A stretch of 25,871 nt of DNA, from assembly GCA_964429745.1 (NCBI GenBank), contig CAYSDI010000052.1:1-25871 (forward strand), in the 5' to 3' direction. The position numbers and the translations under genes were made by a program. Source of the stretch: WGOA01 sp964429745 (GTDB lineage: Bacteria; Bacteroidota; Bacteroidia; Chitinophagales; BACL12). Below the pieces are notes generated by a model. That model did not search any database, was not told the origin of the DNA, and saw nothing but the letters and a program-made list of their open reading frames with translations. The number at the start of each line of letters is the position of its first letter. The first letter of the stretch is position 1. Shown piece by piece: positions 8,193-15,959 of this stretch.

Positions 8193-8817
8193 GCCCGGTA
8201 CGGTCCTGCTGCTGGACAACTACGATTCGTTTACGTTCAACCTGTTGGACTACCTGCTCCAGCTCGGCTGGAACGTGGAGGTGCGGCAAAACGATCGGAT
8301 TGACCCGCGCGGGGTAGCGGAAATGGCGCCTCAAGCGGTGGTTGTTTCGCCGGGCCCGCGCAGGCCCGCGCAGGCAGGGCAGCTCATGCCGATCCTGCGC
8401 GCCGTTCAAGACCGGGTGCCCGTGCTGGGCATTTGCCTGGGGCATCAGGCGCTTGGCGAGTGCTTTGGTGCACGGCTGGTGCACGGCTCCGAGCCGGTGC
8501 ACGGCAAGACGGCGGCGGTGTTTCACGGCGGCGATTCGCTTTTTGACGGGCTGCTCAATCCCTTTCCGGTCATGCGCTACCACTCATTGGTGCTCCAAAA
8601 TGTTCACGCTCCACTCAGGGTCCTGGCCAGCACTGAGCCCAACGGCGGTGGGGTGGTCATGGCCCTTCGACATATGGAAAAGCCGCTCTGGGGCGTGCAA
8701 TTTCACCCCGAAAGCATCGGCACTCCGGACGGGCTGACGCTTTTGCGCAACTGGACCCGGCTTCTTTTGGCCTCCGACCCTGCCGCAGCAAGTACTTTGG
8801 AGACCTTGGGCTTGTAA
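8182..8817 (+). CDS. pabA: Aminodeoxychorismate/anthranilate synthase glutaminase subunit
   Basis: This class I glutamine amidotransferase (211 aa) releases ammonia from glutamine for a chorismate-using partner (PabB or TrpE) in folate or tryptophan synthesis. The N-terminus LLLDNYDSFTFNLLDYL is characteristic of PabA/TrpG. The catalytic triad is intact: Cys85 in GICLGHQ, and His175 and Glu177 in QFHPES. One oddity is the loop usually reading SPGPGxP, which here reads SPGPRRP, placing Arg at position 60 where Gly is expected near the oxyanion hole. PabA and TrpG cannot be separated without the partner, and no partner gene is in the window; the symbol is the likelier of the two. The ATG at 8182 overlaps the cvpA stop by 11 bp. 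Confidence 0.92.
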   Translation: MPDKPGTVLLLDNYDSFTFNLLDYLLQLGWNVEVRQNDRIDPRGVAEMAPQAVVVSPGPRRPAQAGQLMPILRAVQDRVPVLGICLGHQALGECFGARLVHGSEPVHGKTAAVFHGGDSLFDGLLNPFPVMRYHSLVLQNVHAPLRVLASTEPNGGGVVMALRHMEKPLWGVQFHPESIGTPDGLTLLRNWTRLLLASDPAAASTLETLGL

Positions 8818-8888
8818 CCGCCGCATAGTGCGGGCGAAAGAGGTTGGTTGCTTTCGTGGCGAAAATGGTATTTTAGCCCATCTGCCCT

Positions 8889-9662
8889 ATGATCATTCCC
8901 ATCCGAGAAGAAGGCGATTTCCGCTACGTTGAAGAAGGCAACGGCGATGTCATCGTCGCGCTGCACGGTCTTTTTGGCGCGTTATCCAATTTCCGCGATT
9001 TGATTCTGCACTTCCAGGATCGCTACCGCGTGGCCATTCCCATGTTGCCGCTTTACACGCTTCCGCTGGATGAAACCAACCTGGCGGGTTATGTGGATTA
9101 CATTGAGCGGTTTGTGGCCATGAAGGGCTATCGCAACATCGTGGTGCTCGGCAATTCGCTGGGCGGCCACATTGGCCTGATTTACGCGCTGCGCAACCTC
9201 AAAAACCTGCGCGGCCTGGTGCTGACCGGCAGTTCCGGGCTTTTTGAAAGCACCATGGGCGATACATTTCCCAAAAAAGGCGACTACGAATTCATCAAGC
9301 AAAAGACGGCGCTGACTTTCTACGATCCCGCCTGTGCCACCAAAGAATTGGTGGATGAAGTCTACGAAATCGTCAACGACCGCGAGCGGGCGCTGCGCAT
9401 CATTTACACGGCCAAATCGGCCATTCGCAGCAATTTAGCGGAGGAAATTGGGCAGATTCAGTGCCCGACCCTGCTGATCTGGGGCCTACAGGATACCATC
9501 ACCCCGCCTTTTGTCGGCGAGGAATTCCACAAGCTGTTGCCGCATTCGGAATTGGTTATGGTAGACAAATGCGGCCATGCCCCGATGATGGAGCGCCCGG
9601 CGGAGTTCAACACCGCCATGGAGCATTGGCTGGCCCGGTTGCCCAAAGTTCCTGCTTCCTGA
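8889..9662 (+). CDS. Alpha/beta-fold hydrolase
   Basis: The 257-aa protein has the complete alpha/beta-hydrolase set. There is an HGLFG oxyanion motif (residues 26-30), the nucleophile elbow GNSLGG with Ser90, Asp202 in WGLQD, and His230 in CGHAPMMERP. There is no signal peptide, so it is cytoplasmic. The substrate cannot be read from sequence; the fold covers esterases, lipases and C-C hydrolases. In Bacteroidota such a hydrolase regularly precedes the CBS-nadK-uppS-bamA cluster, as it does here, which hints at a housekeeping envelope or lipid role. That is inference from context only. Confidence 0.9.
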   Translation: MIIPIREEGDFRYVEEGNGDVIVALHGLFGALSNFRDLILHFQDRYRVAIPMLPLYTLPLDETNLAGYVDYIERFVAMKGYRNIVVLGNSLGGHIGLIYALRNLKNLRGLVLTGSSGLFESTMGDTFPKKGDYEFIKQKTALTFYDPACATKELVDEVYEIVNDRERALRIIYTAKSAIRSNLAEEIGQIQCPTLLIWGLQDTITPPFVGEEFHKLLPHSELVMVDKCGHAPMMERPAEFNTAMEHWLARLPKVPAS

Positions 9663-9856
9663 GCGCTGACTTGTTTTTCTTTGCACATCCGTAGGATCGT
9701 GCTTGTCTGGTGGTTGTAAAAAAGCGGCACATTTTTCGCTTCAATCTCGATAAACAGCGCACCAACCGGGCAATTTGCGCGTATATTGATGAAAGCGTTT
9801 CCGGTGCATACTAATCAGGATCCCGGACCAAGAACAACCCCAGAAAACACCTTGCC

Positions 9857-10522
9857 GTGATTGCCCGCGAACTTATAACGGACAACATACCACCGCTCAA
9901 GCTCTCCGATTCAGGCACCCGTGCCCTGGAATGGATGTACGAGTTCCGGACCACGCATCTTCCGTTGGTTGAAAAGGGCAAGTTCATCGGGCTGGTTTCC
10001 GAAGACGATATTCTGGATTTCAACCATCCGGACCAGCCGCTGGGCAATTACAACCGCCAGTTTTACCGGCCCATGGTGCGCGACACCAACCACCTGTACG
10101 AGGTGATGCGCGTGGCCGCCGAAATCCGCTCTCCGCTCATCCCGGTGCTGGATGAAGATGACAACTACGAAGGCCTGATTACCATGATGGGGCTGCTCCA
10201 GCATTTCGCCCAAGCCAACGGCATGCGCGACGAAGGAGGCATCCTGATCATTCGGTTAAAAGGGCTCAAGGACTACATTCTGAGCGATATTGCGCGACTC
10301 GTAGAGGCAAACAACGCTTATGTATTAAGTAGTTATATGCGCAACGTCCCAAATTCAACCGATATTCGGCTCACGTTAAAAGTGAGCACGACCGAGATAC
10401 AGCACATTGTTGCCACCCTCGAGCGCTTTGAATATGATGTCGAGGCCTGGTACCGCGAGGAACAAGCACCTGATGAGCTCAAAGACCGGTACGATTCACT
10501 GATGAATTACCTGAATATCTGA
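9857..10522 (+). CDS. CBS domain pair protein with C-terminal ACT-like region
   Basis: The 221-aa protein contains two CBS motifs (about residues 8-58 and 70-125), the typical adenosine-nucleotide-sensing pair. A C-terminal region (about residues 130-221) follows with an LKGLKDYILSDIARLVEANNAYVLSSY pattern resembling an ACT-like regulatory fold. It starts with GTG at 9857, which gives the family-like N-terminus MIARELITDNIPPLK; no ATG fits. The gene belongs to the conserved hydrolase-CBS-nadK neighbourhood. Its stop lies right at the beginning of the BamA-like gene, so the two are probably co-translated. Which ligand it senses is unknown. Confidence 0.9.
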   Translation: MIARELITDNIPPLKLSDSGTRALEWMYEFRTTHLPLVEKGKFIGLVSEDDILDFNHPDQPLGNYNRQFYRPMVRDTNHLYEVMRVAAEIRSPLIPVLDEDDNYEGLITMMGLLQHFAQANGMRDEGGILIIRLKGLKDYILSDIARLVEANNAYVLSSYMRNVPNSTDIRLTLKVSTTEIQHIVATLERFEYDVEAWYREEQAPDELKDRYDSLMNYLNI

Positions 10523-10526
10523 ACGT

Positions 10527-11966
10527 CTGCGCCCGTCTTTATTTGCGGTTACCCTTCTTGTGCTGGTCCTGTTCCCGGCGCTCGTGCCAGCGCAGGTAAT
10601 GCCTCCCTTTGCCAATTCGGATTCGCTGTCTATTGAAGCCATCCGGATTCGCGGCAACCGCAAAACCAAAGCTTATGTTATTGTGAGGGAATTGCCTTTT
10701 CGCGCGGGCGACTGCATTTTGCGCAGCAGTCTTCCGGCGCTGTTGGAGCAAGGCCGAACCCAGCTCAACAATACGTCGCTGTTCGGGAGCATTCTGGTAG
10801 AAGACAGCGCGGTGGGTCCCGACCGAATCATGGTGGTGGTGGATTTAACCGAGCGTTGGTACTTTTTCCCTTCCCCCGTCTTTGAACTGGCCGATCGGAA
10901 CATCAACGTTTGGATCAAACAATTCAACGCGGACATCAACCGCATCAACTTCGGGATCAACCCCACACTGTACAACCTGACCGGGCATTTCGACGAACTG
11001 TCGGGCATCTTGCAATGGGGGTTCACGCCCAAAATTGAGGTGGAATACACACGGCCCTACCTTGCCCGCAGCGAGCGACACGGCATCGGGGTCATGGCCT
11101 CCTACAGCGTCAACCGGCAGGTGCCTTTCATCAACCAGGCCGACCAGGAACAGTTCGTTACGTTGGAAGACTTTAGCCTCACGCGCTTTCGCGTACTGGG
11201 CAAATACCTGCGGCGGCGCGGAGCCTACCACTTTCACACGCTGGAGGCCAAATACAGTTACAACCGCATTTCGGATACCATTGCTCTCCTCAACCCCGAC
11301 TTCTTTTTAGACGGGGCGCTTGAACAGCAATTTGTCACGCTCAGTTACAGCTACCTTTTCAACCGGGTGGACGCGCGAGCCTACCCACTTGTGGGCACGT
11401 ACACAGAAATCACTGGTCGAAAAATCGGCCTTGGCCTGTTCGGCAACCTTCATCAATGGAGCTTTGTTGCCAAGCACAACCAGTACTTCGAACTACCCTA
11501 CGGCTTCTATGCCGCCTACCAGCTAATCGGCAAGACCACGCTCGGGCGCGAGCATCCCTACCACAACATCGAAGGGCTGGGCTTTTGCCAGGACCTGGTG
11601 CGGGGCTACGAGCTCTATGCCATTGACGGGCAGGACTACGCCCTGGTTAAAACCAACCTCAAACACCGGCTCTTTAAGGTTAACCTGCCAAATCCGTTGA
11701 ACAAAAATCCGGCCTTCGGCGGTATTCCCTTATCGGTTTACCTCAAAGCCTATGGCGATGCGGGTTACGTGAACGACCGCTTCTACACCGAGGGCAACCC
11801 GCTGACCAACACCCTTTTGCTGGGCGGGGGAATGGGCCTCGATTTCGTCACGTTTTACGATTGGGTCATCCGGGTGGAGTACTCCTTCAACCGGCTGGGC
11901 CAAAATGGGCTATTTTTACACGCAGCCCTGGACCTGGATACTTATGAAAATTGCAATTTATGGTAG
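10527..11966 (+). CDS. BamA/TamA-like outer-membrane protein with one POTRA domain
   Basis: The product is a beta-barrel of the Omp85-like type. A signal peptide is followed by a single POTRA-like domain (pattern IEAIRIRGNRKTKAYVIVRELPFRAGD, about 80 residues) and a long barrel region full of alternating strands (for example FVTLSYSYLFNRVDARAYPLVGTY) reaching a late strand VIRVEYSFNRLGQNG. The start is unusual. GTG at 10560 would leave a 12-residue signal peptide with no basic n-region. CTG at 10527 gives MRPSLFAVTLLVLVLFPALVPAQ, a proper signal peptide, and the frame is open back to a TGA at 10512. I therefore list 10527 but hold it loosely. The 3' end overlaps nadK by 23 bp. A role in outer-membrane assembly is inferred from family and context. 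Confidence 0.8.
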   Translation: MRPSLFAVTLLVLVLFPALVPAQVMPPFANSDSLSIEAIRIRGNRKTKAYVIVRELPFRAGDCILRSSLPALLEQGRTQLNNTSLFGSILVEDSAVGPDRIMVVVDLTERWYFFPSPVFELADRNINVWIKQFNADINRINFGINPTLYNLTGHFDELSGILQWGFTPKIEVEYTRPYLARSERHGIGVMASYSVNRQVPFINQADQEQFVTLEDFSLTRFRVLGKYLRRRGAYHFHTLEAKYSYNRISDTIALLNPDFFLDGALEQQFVTLSYSYLFNRVDARAYPLVGTYTEITGRKIGLGLFGNLHQWSFVAKHNQYFELPYGFYAAYQLIGKTTLGREHPYHNIEGLGFCQDLVRGYELYAIDGQDYALVKTNLKHRLFKVNLPNPLNKNPAFGGIPLSVYLKAYGDAGYVNDRFYTEGNPLTNTLLLGGGMGLDFVTFYDWVIRVEYSFNRLGQNGLFLHAALDLDTYENCNLW

Positions 11967-12831
11967 GGTAATCCGGCCGGATACCGCCCCGTACATCCGG
12001 CAACTCTTAGACCTGCTTCAGGCCCGGAAACACGACGTGCTGTTGTGCCAGTCTTACCTGCCGGAACTGGAGGAGTACGGCCTGACGAATGTTGCGCACA
12101 GCGTGCTGCCCGATGCTTCGGGCATCAGCAACAAGGCGGACTTTCTCCTCAGCATGGGCGGAGACGGTACCATTCTGGATGCAGCAACGATCGTACGCGA
12201 TTCCGGGGTGCCCATTTTGGGCATCAACATTGGCCGTTTAGGTTTTTTGAGCACCATCGGCAAGGAACGGCTTGACATGGCCATCGATGCCCTGGAGCGC
12301 GGCACTTATGTGGCTGACCGCCGTTCGCTCCTTCACTTGGACACCAATCCGAGCTCTTTGTTTGGCGAAGTGTCCTTTGCCTTGAACGAGTTCACGATTT
12401 TGAAGAAGGACTCCTCGTCAATGATTACCGTGCACGTGTACATCAACGGTGAGTTCATGAGTTCGTACTGGGCGGATGGGCTGATCGTAGCCACGCCAAC
12501 CGGCTCTACCGGTTACAGCCTCAGTTGTGGCGGGCCTATAGTTTTTCCCACGGCCAACAACCTGATCATTACCCCCGTTGCGCCGCACAACCTTAACATA
12601 AGACCTATTGTGGTTCCCGACGATGCTGTCATTTCGTTTGAGGTGGAAGGCCGCACAACCGAATACCTGCTCACCTTAGATTCGCGGCAGGTGGCCGTGC
12701 AATCCGGCACGCAGGTAGCTGTGCGCAAAGAGTCGTTTGGGGTCAGCCTGATTCGCCTGGACGACATGAATTTCCTGACCACCCTGCGCAACAAGCTCAA
12801 TTTAGGTGTTGATACGAGGAACCGGGCTTAA
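11944..12831 (+). CDS. nadK: NAD kinase
   Basis: This cytoplasmic enzyme phosphorylates NAD to NADP with ATP or polyphosphate. The 295-aa product carries the GGDGT motif (residues 72-76, catalytic Asp74), the NE motif at 148-149, and the glycine-rich ADGLIVATPTGSTGYSLSCGGP block at about 178-198, all diagnostic for NadK/PpnK. Choosing the ATG at 11944 gives the family N-terminus MKIAIYGRV; it overlaps the preceding barrel gene by 23 bp, so expression is probably coupled. It is the last gene of the left half of the conserved cluster; the accessory block begins 28 bp after its stop. Confidence 0.96.
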   Translation: MKIAIYGRVIRPDTAPYIRQLLDLLQARKHDVLLCQSYLPELEEYGLTNVAHSVLPDASGISNKADFLLSMGGDGTILDAATIVRDSGVPILGINIGRLGFLSTIGKERLDMAIDALERGTYVADRRSLLHLDTNPSSLFGEVSFALNEFTILKKDSSSMITVHVYINGEFMSSYWADGLIVATPTGSTGYSLSCGGPIVFPTANNLIITPVAPHNLNIRPIVVPDDAVISFEVEGRTTEYLLTLDSRQVAVQSGTQVAVRKESFGVSLIRLDDMNFLTTLRNKLNLGVDTRNRA

Positions 12832-12859
12832 AGCGAAATCGTTTCGGGAGGTGCCCCTG

Positions 12860-13204
12860 CTATTCGTAGCCACTTTTGATGGTGGTGGAGATCATCTTAA
12901 AGCGTTCGATGGCCCTTATGTTGCTTTGCGCGTGTGCGGGTACAATAATTGACTGGCCGGTGTCCAGATCGTGTGATTGGTCATCGATGAGAATTTTAGC
13001 CCGACCATCAATGACTTGAATAAACGTGTCAAAAGGAGAAGCTTTAACGGCGAGTGCCTCGCCGGAATCAAATGAAACGGCACTGACGTTGCCCGTGACC
13101 TTTCGAATGATGGTTTTGATCACCACGGAGCTAGGTACATACTCTATTTTTTTTTCAATGACGAACGCTTTCCCCTTCTCAATATCGGAACTTACACTTT
13201 CCAT
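12860..13204 (-). CDS. Small single-domain cupin protein
   Basis: From the ATG at 13204 the product is 114 aa with a single cupin barrel: VSFDSGEALAVKASPFDTFIQVIDGRAKILIDD, then DTGQSIIVPAHAQSNIRAIERFKMI. It resembles the short cupins that follow the pattern SFDxGxxLxxHxxPFDxxVQVLxGxAEI. The His expected in the first metal-binding motif is replaced (VKASPFD), while a His remains in the second (PAH, residue 91). Metal-dependent catalysis is therefore doubtful, and a binding or sensory role is possible. It is convergent with nadK and opens the accessory block. The frame stays open further upstream, but those residues do not look cupin-like. Confidence 0.75.
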   Translation of the reverse strand: MESVSSDIEKGKAFVIEKKIEYVPSSVVIKTIIRKVTGNVSAVSFDSGEALAVKASPFDTFIQVIDGRAKILIDDQSHDLDTGQSIIVPAHAQSNIRAIERFKMISTTIKSGYE

Positions 13205-13366
13205 AATAGATGTTCTATACGGTCTGTTCGTTGGGGTAGAGCCAGATACTTTCCGAACAAAAGGAAATTTCTTACGAGACCTTTTACATTCTGGTTCGCT
13301 GTAGCCAATGGATGGAGTCAACCCCAGTTTGGGTTGCTCGCAGGATTCTAAGGTTTCTGGGCTGTT

Positions 13367-13558
13367 CTATTGTCCCGCTGTTGTCTTCCGGGTTAACTTA
13401 ACTTTGTTCAAATGCCCAGAGACATAAACAGACTGATTCTTCAATAACAAGTCCGGAGCATCCTGTCTACTCTGTTCAATGTGATCGTCGAAACGAATGT
13501 CGCTGTAGGCATCCAAAGAAAATCGCTCTAACAATTCTGCTCGTAATCTTGCGTCCAT
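13367..13558 (-). CDS. Small ORF of unknown function
   Basis: A 63-codon frame from an ATG at 13558, with mixed charged sequence (MDARLRAELLERFSLDAYSD at the N-terminus) and a basic C-terminus. There is no membrane segment or recognisable domain. It lies between the cupin and the first AraC-family gene on the same strand, in AT-rich DNA. It could be a genuine small protein, a gene fragment, or chance. Confidence 0.3.
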   Translation of the reverse strand: MDARLRAELLERFSLDAYSDIRFDDHIEQSRQDAPDLLLKNQSVYVSGHLNKVKLTRKTTAGQ

Positions 13559-13622
13559 GCAACAAAGAAGAACCTAAAGCACTTCTGATCTATTGCACGT
13601 TGGTCACTTTCACTTACATGAT

Positions 13623-14183
13623 TTACAGACTTTCCAGATTTGTCCTGCGGCGGGATCCCAGCTTTTTGAAGTACGAAGGGGTTAAACCCGTTACTTTTTT
13701 AAATTGATTGGACAAATGGGCTACACTTGCATAATTTAATTTATACGATATTTGCGTGATATTGAGTTCGTCATAAAGAAGCAGTTCTTTAACTCTTTCA
13801 ATTTTGTGCAGAATAATAAAATTCTGGATGGTTGTTCCTTTGACCTCAGAGAAAACATTGGATAGGTAGGTGTAATCGTATCCCAATTTACTACTGATGT
13901 ACTCCGAATAATTCACTCTGGGGAGTTCATCTGAATAGTGAACCATTTCAATGATTACGTTCTTTATTCGCTCAATCAGGATACTCCTTTTATCATCCAA
14001 CAACTCCAGCCCGGACGATAATAAGCTTTTTTTAAGATCTTCAAACTCTTGCCCCGAGACGTCAATTTTTGTAACAACAGTGCCAAGTTCAACGGAGACA
14101 TAGGGAATTCCATGCTTTAGAAGCTCCTGCTTCACCAGCATAATGCACCGCAAGCTGACCATGTATTTTACATAAAGATTCAT
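13623..14183 (-). CDS. AraC-family transcriptional regulator (copy 1)
   Basis: From the ATG at 14183 the product is 186 aa. The C-terminal half is an AraC/XylS DNA-binding domain with two helix-turn-helix units: FIILHKIERVKELLLYDELNITQISYKLNYASVAHLSNQFKK and the closing VTGLTPSYFKKL. The first 90 residues (MNLYVKYMVSLRCIMLVKQELLKHGI and following) form the short N-terminal domain seen in a Bacteroidota-specific group of such regulators; its ligand is unknown. The frame extends upstream to 14261, but the family N-terminus and the start codon favour 14183. A paralogue lies 1 kb away (15169-15738). Targets are not known; the adjacent cupin and small ORFs are candidates by proximity only. Confidence 0.88.
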   Translation of the reverse strand: MNLYVKYMVSLRCIMLVKQELLKHGIPYVSVELGTVVTKIDVSGQEFEDLKKSLLSSGLELLDDKRSILIERIKNVIIEMVHYSDELPRVNYSEYISSKLGYDYTYLSNVFSEVKGTTIQNFIILHKIERVKELLLYDELNITQISYKLNYASVAHLSNQFKKVTGLTPSYFKKLGSRRRTNLESL

Positions 14184-14296
14184 GGTAATTTTTAAAAGCT
14201 GGACCGAACGCCTATTACTGGTTAAACATTGAACCGACCCTAAGAACCAAAACAGGGGCAAAAACTTGACTATTCACGAATCAGGAGGGGGGTTGG

Positions 14297-14320
14297 GGCT
14301 GCGTTGGTACCAAGGCAGCC
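14297..14320. repeat. 24-bp near-perfect palindrome
   Basis: GGCTGC-G-TTGGTACCAA-G-GCAGCC reads the same on both strands except for one opposed G/G pair. It can form a 10-position hairpin with a GTAC loop. There is no U tract on either side, so it does not look like a terminator; an operator or hairpin element about 115 bp upstream of the AraC copy 1 start is more plausible. Confidence 0.5.
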
Positions 14321-14428
14321 AAGACAATAAAGTGCAATTATGATAAAAATTGAGCACAAATTCGCACATTAAGCGGTCTCAGTCTCCTAAAAGTGCCAGG
14401 AAATCTCTTAATCAGGGGTACATTGAAC

Positions 14429-14461
14429 AAAAAAAGAGCAGGCCGTTATGCGCCTGCTCTT
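14429..14461 (-). terminator. Intrinsic terminator reading on the minus strand
   Basis: On the minus strand AAGAGCAGGC (14461-14452) pairs perfectly with 14443-14434 around an eight-base loop, and seven T follow (A7 at 14429-14435 on the plus strand). It lies 12 bp beyond the stop of the remnant reading frame ending at 14474 and about 300 bp beyond the small membrane-protein gene. Confidence 0.85.
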
Positions 14462-14473
14462 CACTATCGCCAA

Positions 14474-14740
14474 CTATATATACCGTTTTAACAGATAACT
14501 CAGCGCCTTTGTGGAAAATCTGAAGGGCTGCTGGGGCTCTGGAAGCTGCCACCGGAAGGCGTGTGCCTTGTGTTGACAAAGTTGGTCAACTATTCGCGTT
14601 TCTTACTTTAACCGGGTTCTCATTCGACCTATGTCGCTGATTGTTGATTGCGATTCAAAGGTGCTGACTAGCAGAGAGAAAGCTGTTACATATGCCCCAT
14701 TAGATGTTGCATATTTCGCGGCTTCTTTTTCCAGGTCAAT
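14474..14740 (-). pseudogene. Probable gene remnant with one in-frame stop
   Basis: One minus-strand frame runs from the TGA at 14747-14745 to a TAG at 14476-14474, interrupted only by a TAA at 14605-14603. The first segment is 47 codons (including LEKEAAKYATSNGAYVTAFS) and the second 42 codons (ending FSTKALSYLLKRYI). There is no ATG at the front, although AAAGGAG lies just before an ATT and a CTG. A strong terminator begins 12 bp after the final stop, which suggests the right-hand end was once the 3' end of a real gene. I do not recognise the protein. Chance open sequence or a sequencing error are alternatives. Confidence 0.3.
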
Positions 14741-14757
14741 CTCCTTTCATCGGTTGG

Positions 14758-14970
14758 TCACTGTTCACGCCGTGCTATTAAGCTAATAGCCAGACCGATC
14801 GTAGCGATTGAAAACCCCAAATAGGGAGTAAACGAGGCAGTTGCCTGCTGAAATTTTGGCACTTGACTGCTTGGCTCCGCGTTTGGACTTGCTGCGTAAA
14901 CCCTGTTGGCTACCGCTAAGGAGGTAACCAAAAGGCCCACTAAGAGGAAAACCAGACCCATGCCTTTCAT
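14758..14970 (-). CDS. Small membrane protein with two predicted helices
   Basis: From the ATG at 14970 the product is 70 aa with two hydrophobic segments (about residues 3-21 and 46-63) separated by a Ser/Pro/Gln-rich loop and ending in a basic tail (ARREQ). The N-terminal segment could alternatively act as a signal peptide (TSLAVANRVYAAS). A GTG at 14994 is an alternative start adding eight residues. The layout recalls small DUF3185-like membrane proteins, but the sequence match is too weak to name the family. It sits between the two AraC-family genes on the same strand. Confidence 0.5.
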   Translation of the reverse strand: MKGMGLVFLLVGLLVTSLAVANRVYAASPNAEPSSQVPKFQQATASFTPYLGFSIATIGLAISLIARREQ

Positions 14971-15043
14971 AGAACGGGTGTTTTGAATGCTCACAAATAA
15001 AAAGGTTCTCGGTGCTAAGCTGGGAATTCGGAAACACAGGGCG

Positions 15044-15072
15044 GATCTAACAAGAAGGTAGAAAGTTAGATC
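15044..15072. repeat. Short inverted repeat upstream of the small membrane-protein gene
   Basis: GATCTAAC (15044-15051) and GTTAGATC (15065-15072) are perfect complements separated by 13 bp. The element lies about 75-100 bp upstream of the minus-strand gene starting at 14970, so it may be an operator or a leader hairpin. Confidence 0.35.
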
Positions 15073-15168
15073 GTCCTAACAAAGCCACGACAGAACCCAT
15101 TGACCTTACAAAAAACCACTATAACTCGGATAAATGCTTTACAATAATTTATGAACTAGTTATAAAAA

Positions 15169-15738
15169 TCACAGACTTTGAAGTAACGCTTTATGACGTT
15201 TGCCAAGTGTAATAAAAAAGGACGTGGTTAAACCTGTTGCTTTCTTGAAATGACTCTTTAACTCCTTTGCATTAGTGTAATTAAGCTTAGCGGCCATATT
15301 TTCTAAACCGACCTCATCATATAAAAGCAGCTCCTTTATTCGTTCTATCCTAAAGGAATCAACAAACTGACTAATGCTTGTGCCCTTAACCTCCGTGAAA
15401 ATTGTCGCCAGATATTCTGGATCATAACCAAGTCGCTGACTGACTAGCTGAGCAGCATGCTCTAAAACAATCGCGTCAGAGTAATACACCATATCAAGAA
15501 TCACGTCGTTGATTTGGTCGATCAGGGAGCAAGTATTCCGATCCAGCAGTGCAAAACCTAAATCACTTAAGTGCTGTGATAAGTTCGCCAACTGGCTTTC
15601 TGAGATCGATTCCGGAAGCAGAATTAAGCCCGATTCAACGTGGGTGAATGATATGCTTAAATTCCTTAATGTCTGCTTAACGATATTGACGCAACGCAGG
15701 CTTAGCATGTACCGCACATAAAGCTTCGTTTCCAACAT
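15169..15738 (-). CDS. AraC-family transcriptional regulator (copy 2)
   Basis: From the ATG at 15738 the product is 189 aa and has the same architecture as the copy at 13623-14183: an N-terminal domain opening KLYVRYMLSLRCVNIVKQ and a C-terminal AraC domain with FRIERIKELLLYDEVGLENMAAKLNYTNAKELKSHFKK and ATGLTTSFF. The two are clearly paralogous but much diverged, since many positions of the second helix-turn-helix differ (AKELKSH versus VAHLSNQ), so they probably bind different sites. Ligand and targets are unknown. The AspT/YidE-type transporter gene lies upstream on the same strand with 221 bp between them. Confidence 0.87.
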   Translation of the reverse strand: MLETKLYVRYMLSLRCVNIVKQTLRNLSISFTHVESGLILLPESISESQLANLSQHLSDLGFALLDRNTCSLIDQINDVILDMVYYSDAIVLEHAAQLVSQRLGYDPEYLATIFTEVKGTSISQFVDSFRIERIKELLLYDEVGLENMAAKLNYTNAKELKSHFKKATGLTTSFFITLGKRHKALLQSL

Positions 15739-15959
15739 GAGAGGTGAGAATACGGAAAAAAGTGAACTTCGAAAACTGTAAGGGCTGTATTTCAGACCCA
15801 AAGGGTAAACTTAAGACGGGCTCCTTTCTAAAAAATGCCTTTCAATACGATCTTAAATGTAATGGTTTTCCACCAGTTTTTAGCATTTTTTCCTTTGAGG
15901 GCGGCCGAAAGTGATTGTCTTCGGTTCAGCAAAGTCCTATAGTATTCTGCCTAAAGAAC

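Larger units (their letters stand above)
14184..14757. other. 574-bp region without an intact gene
   Basis: Between the first AraC gene and the small membrane-protein gene. It contains a 24-bp near-perfect palindrome (14297-14320), an intrinsic terminator reading leftward (14429-14461), an inverted repeat GTTGAC/GTCAAC (14572-14590) and an apparent gene remnant (14474-14740). No intact protein-coding gene is evident. Confidence 0.6.

Noticed and set aside
14550..14740. Alternative short frames in the remnant interval (for example one ending at a TGA near 14500)
   Set aside because: Each is under 30 codons without a start and is no better supported than chance; only the frame leading into the terminator was kept.
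15897..15935. Possible terminator downstream of the AspT/YidE-type gene (CCGAA/TTCGG hairpin)
   Set aside because: The stem is only five to six pairs with a ten-base loop and no U tract.
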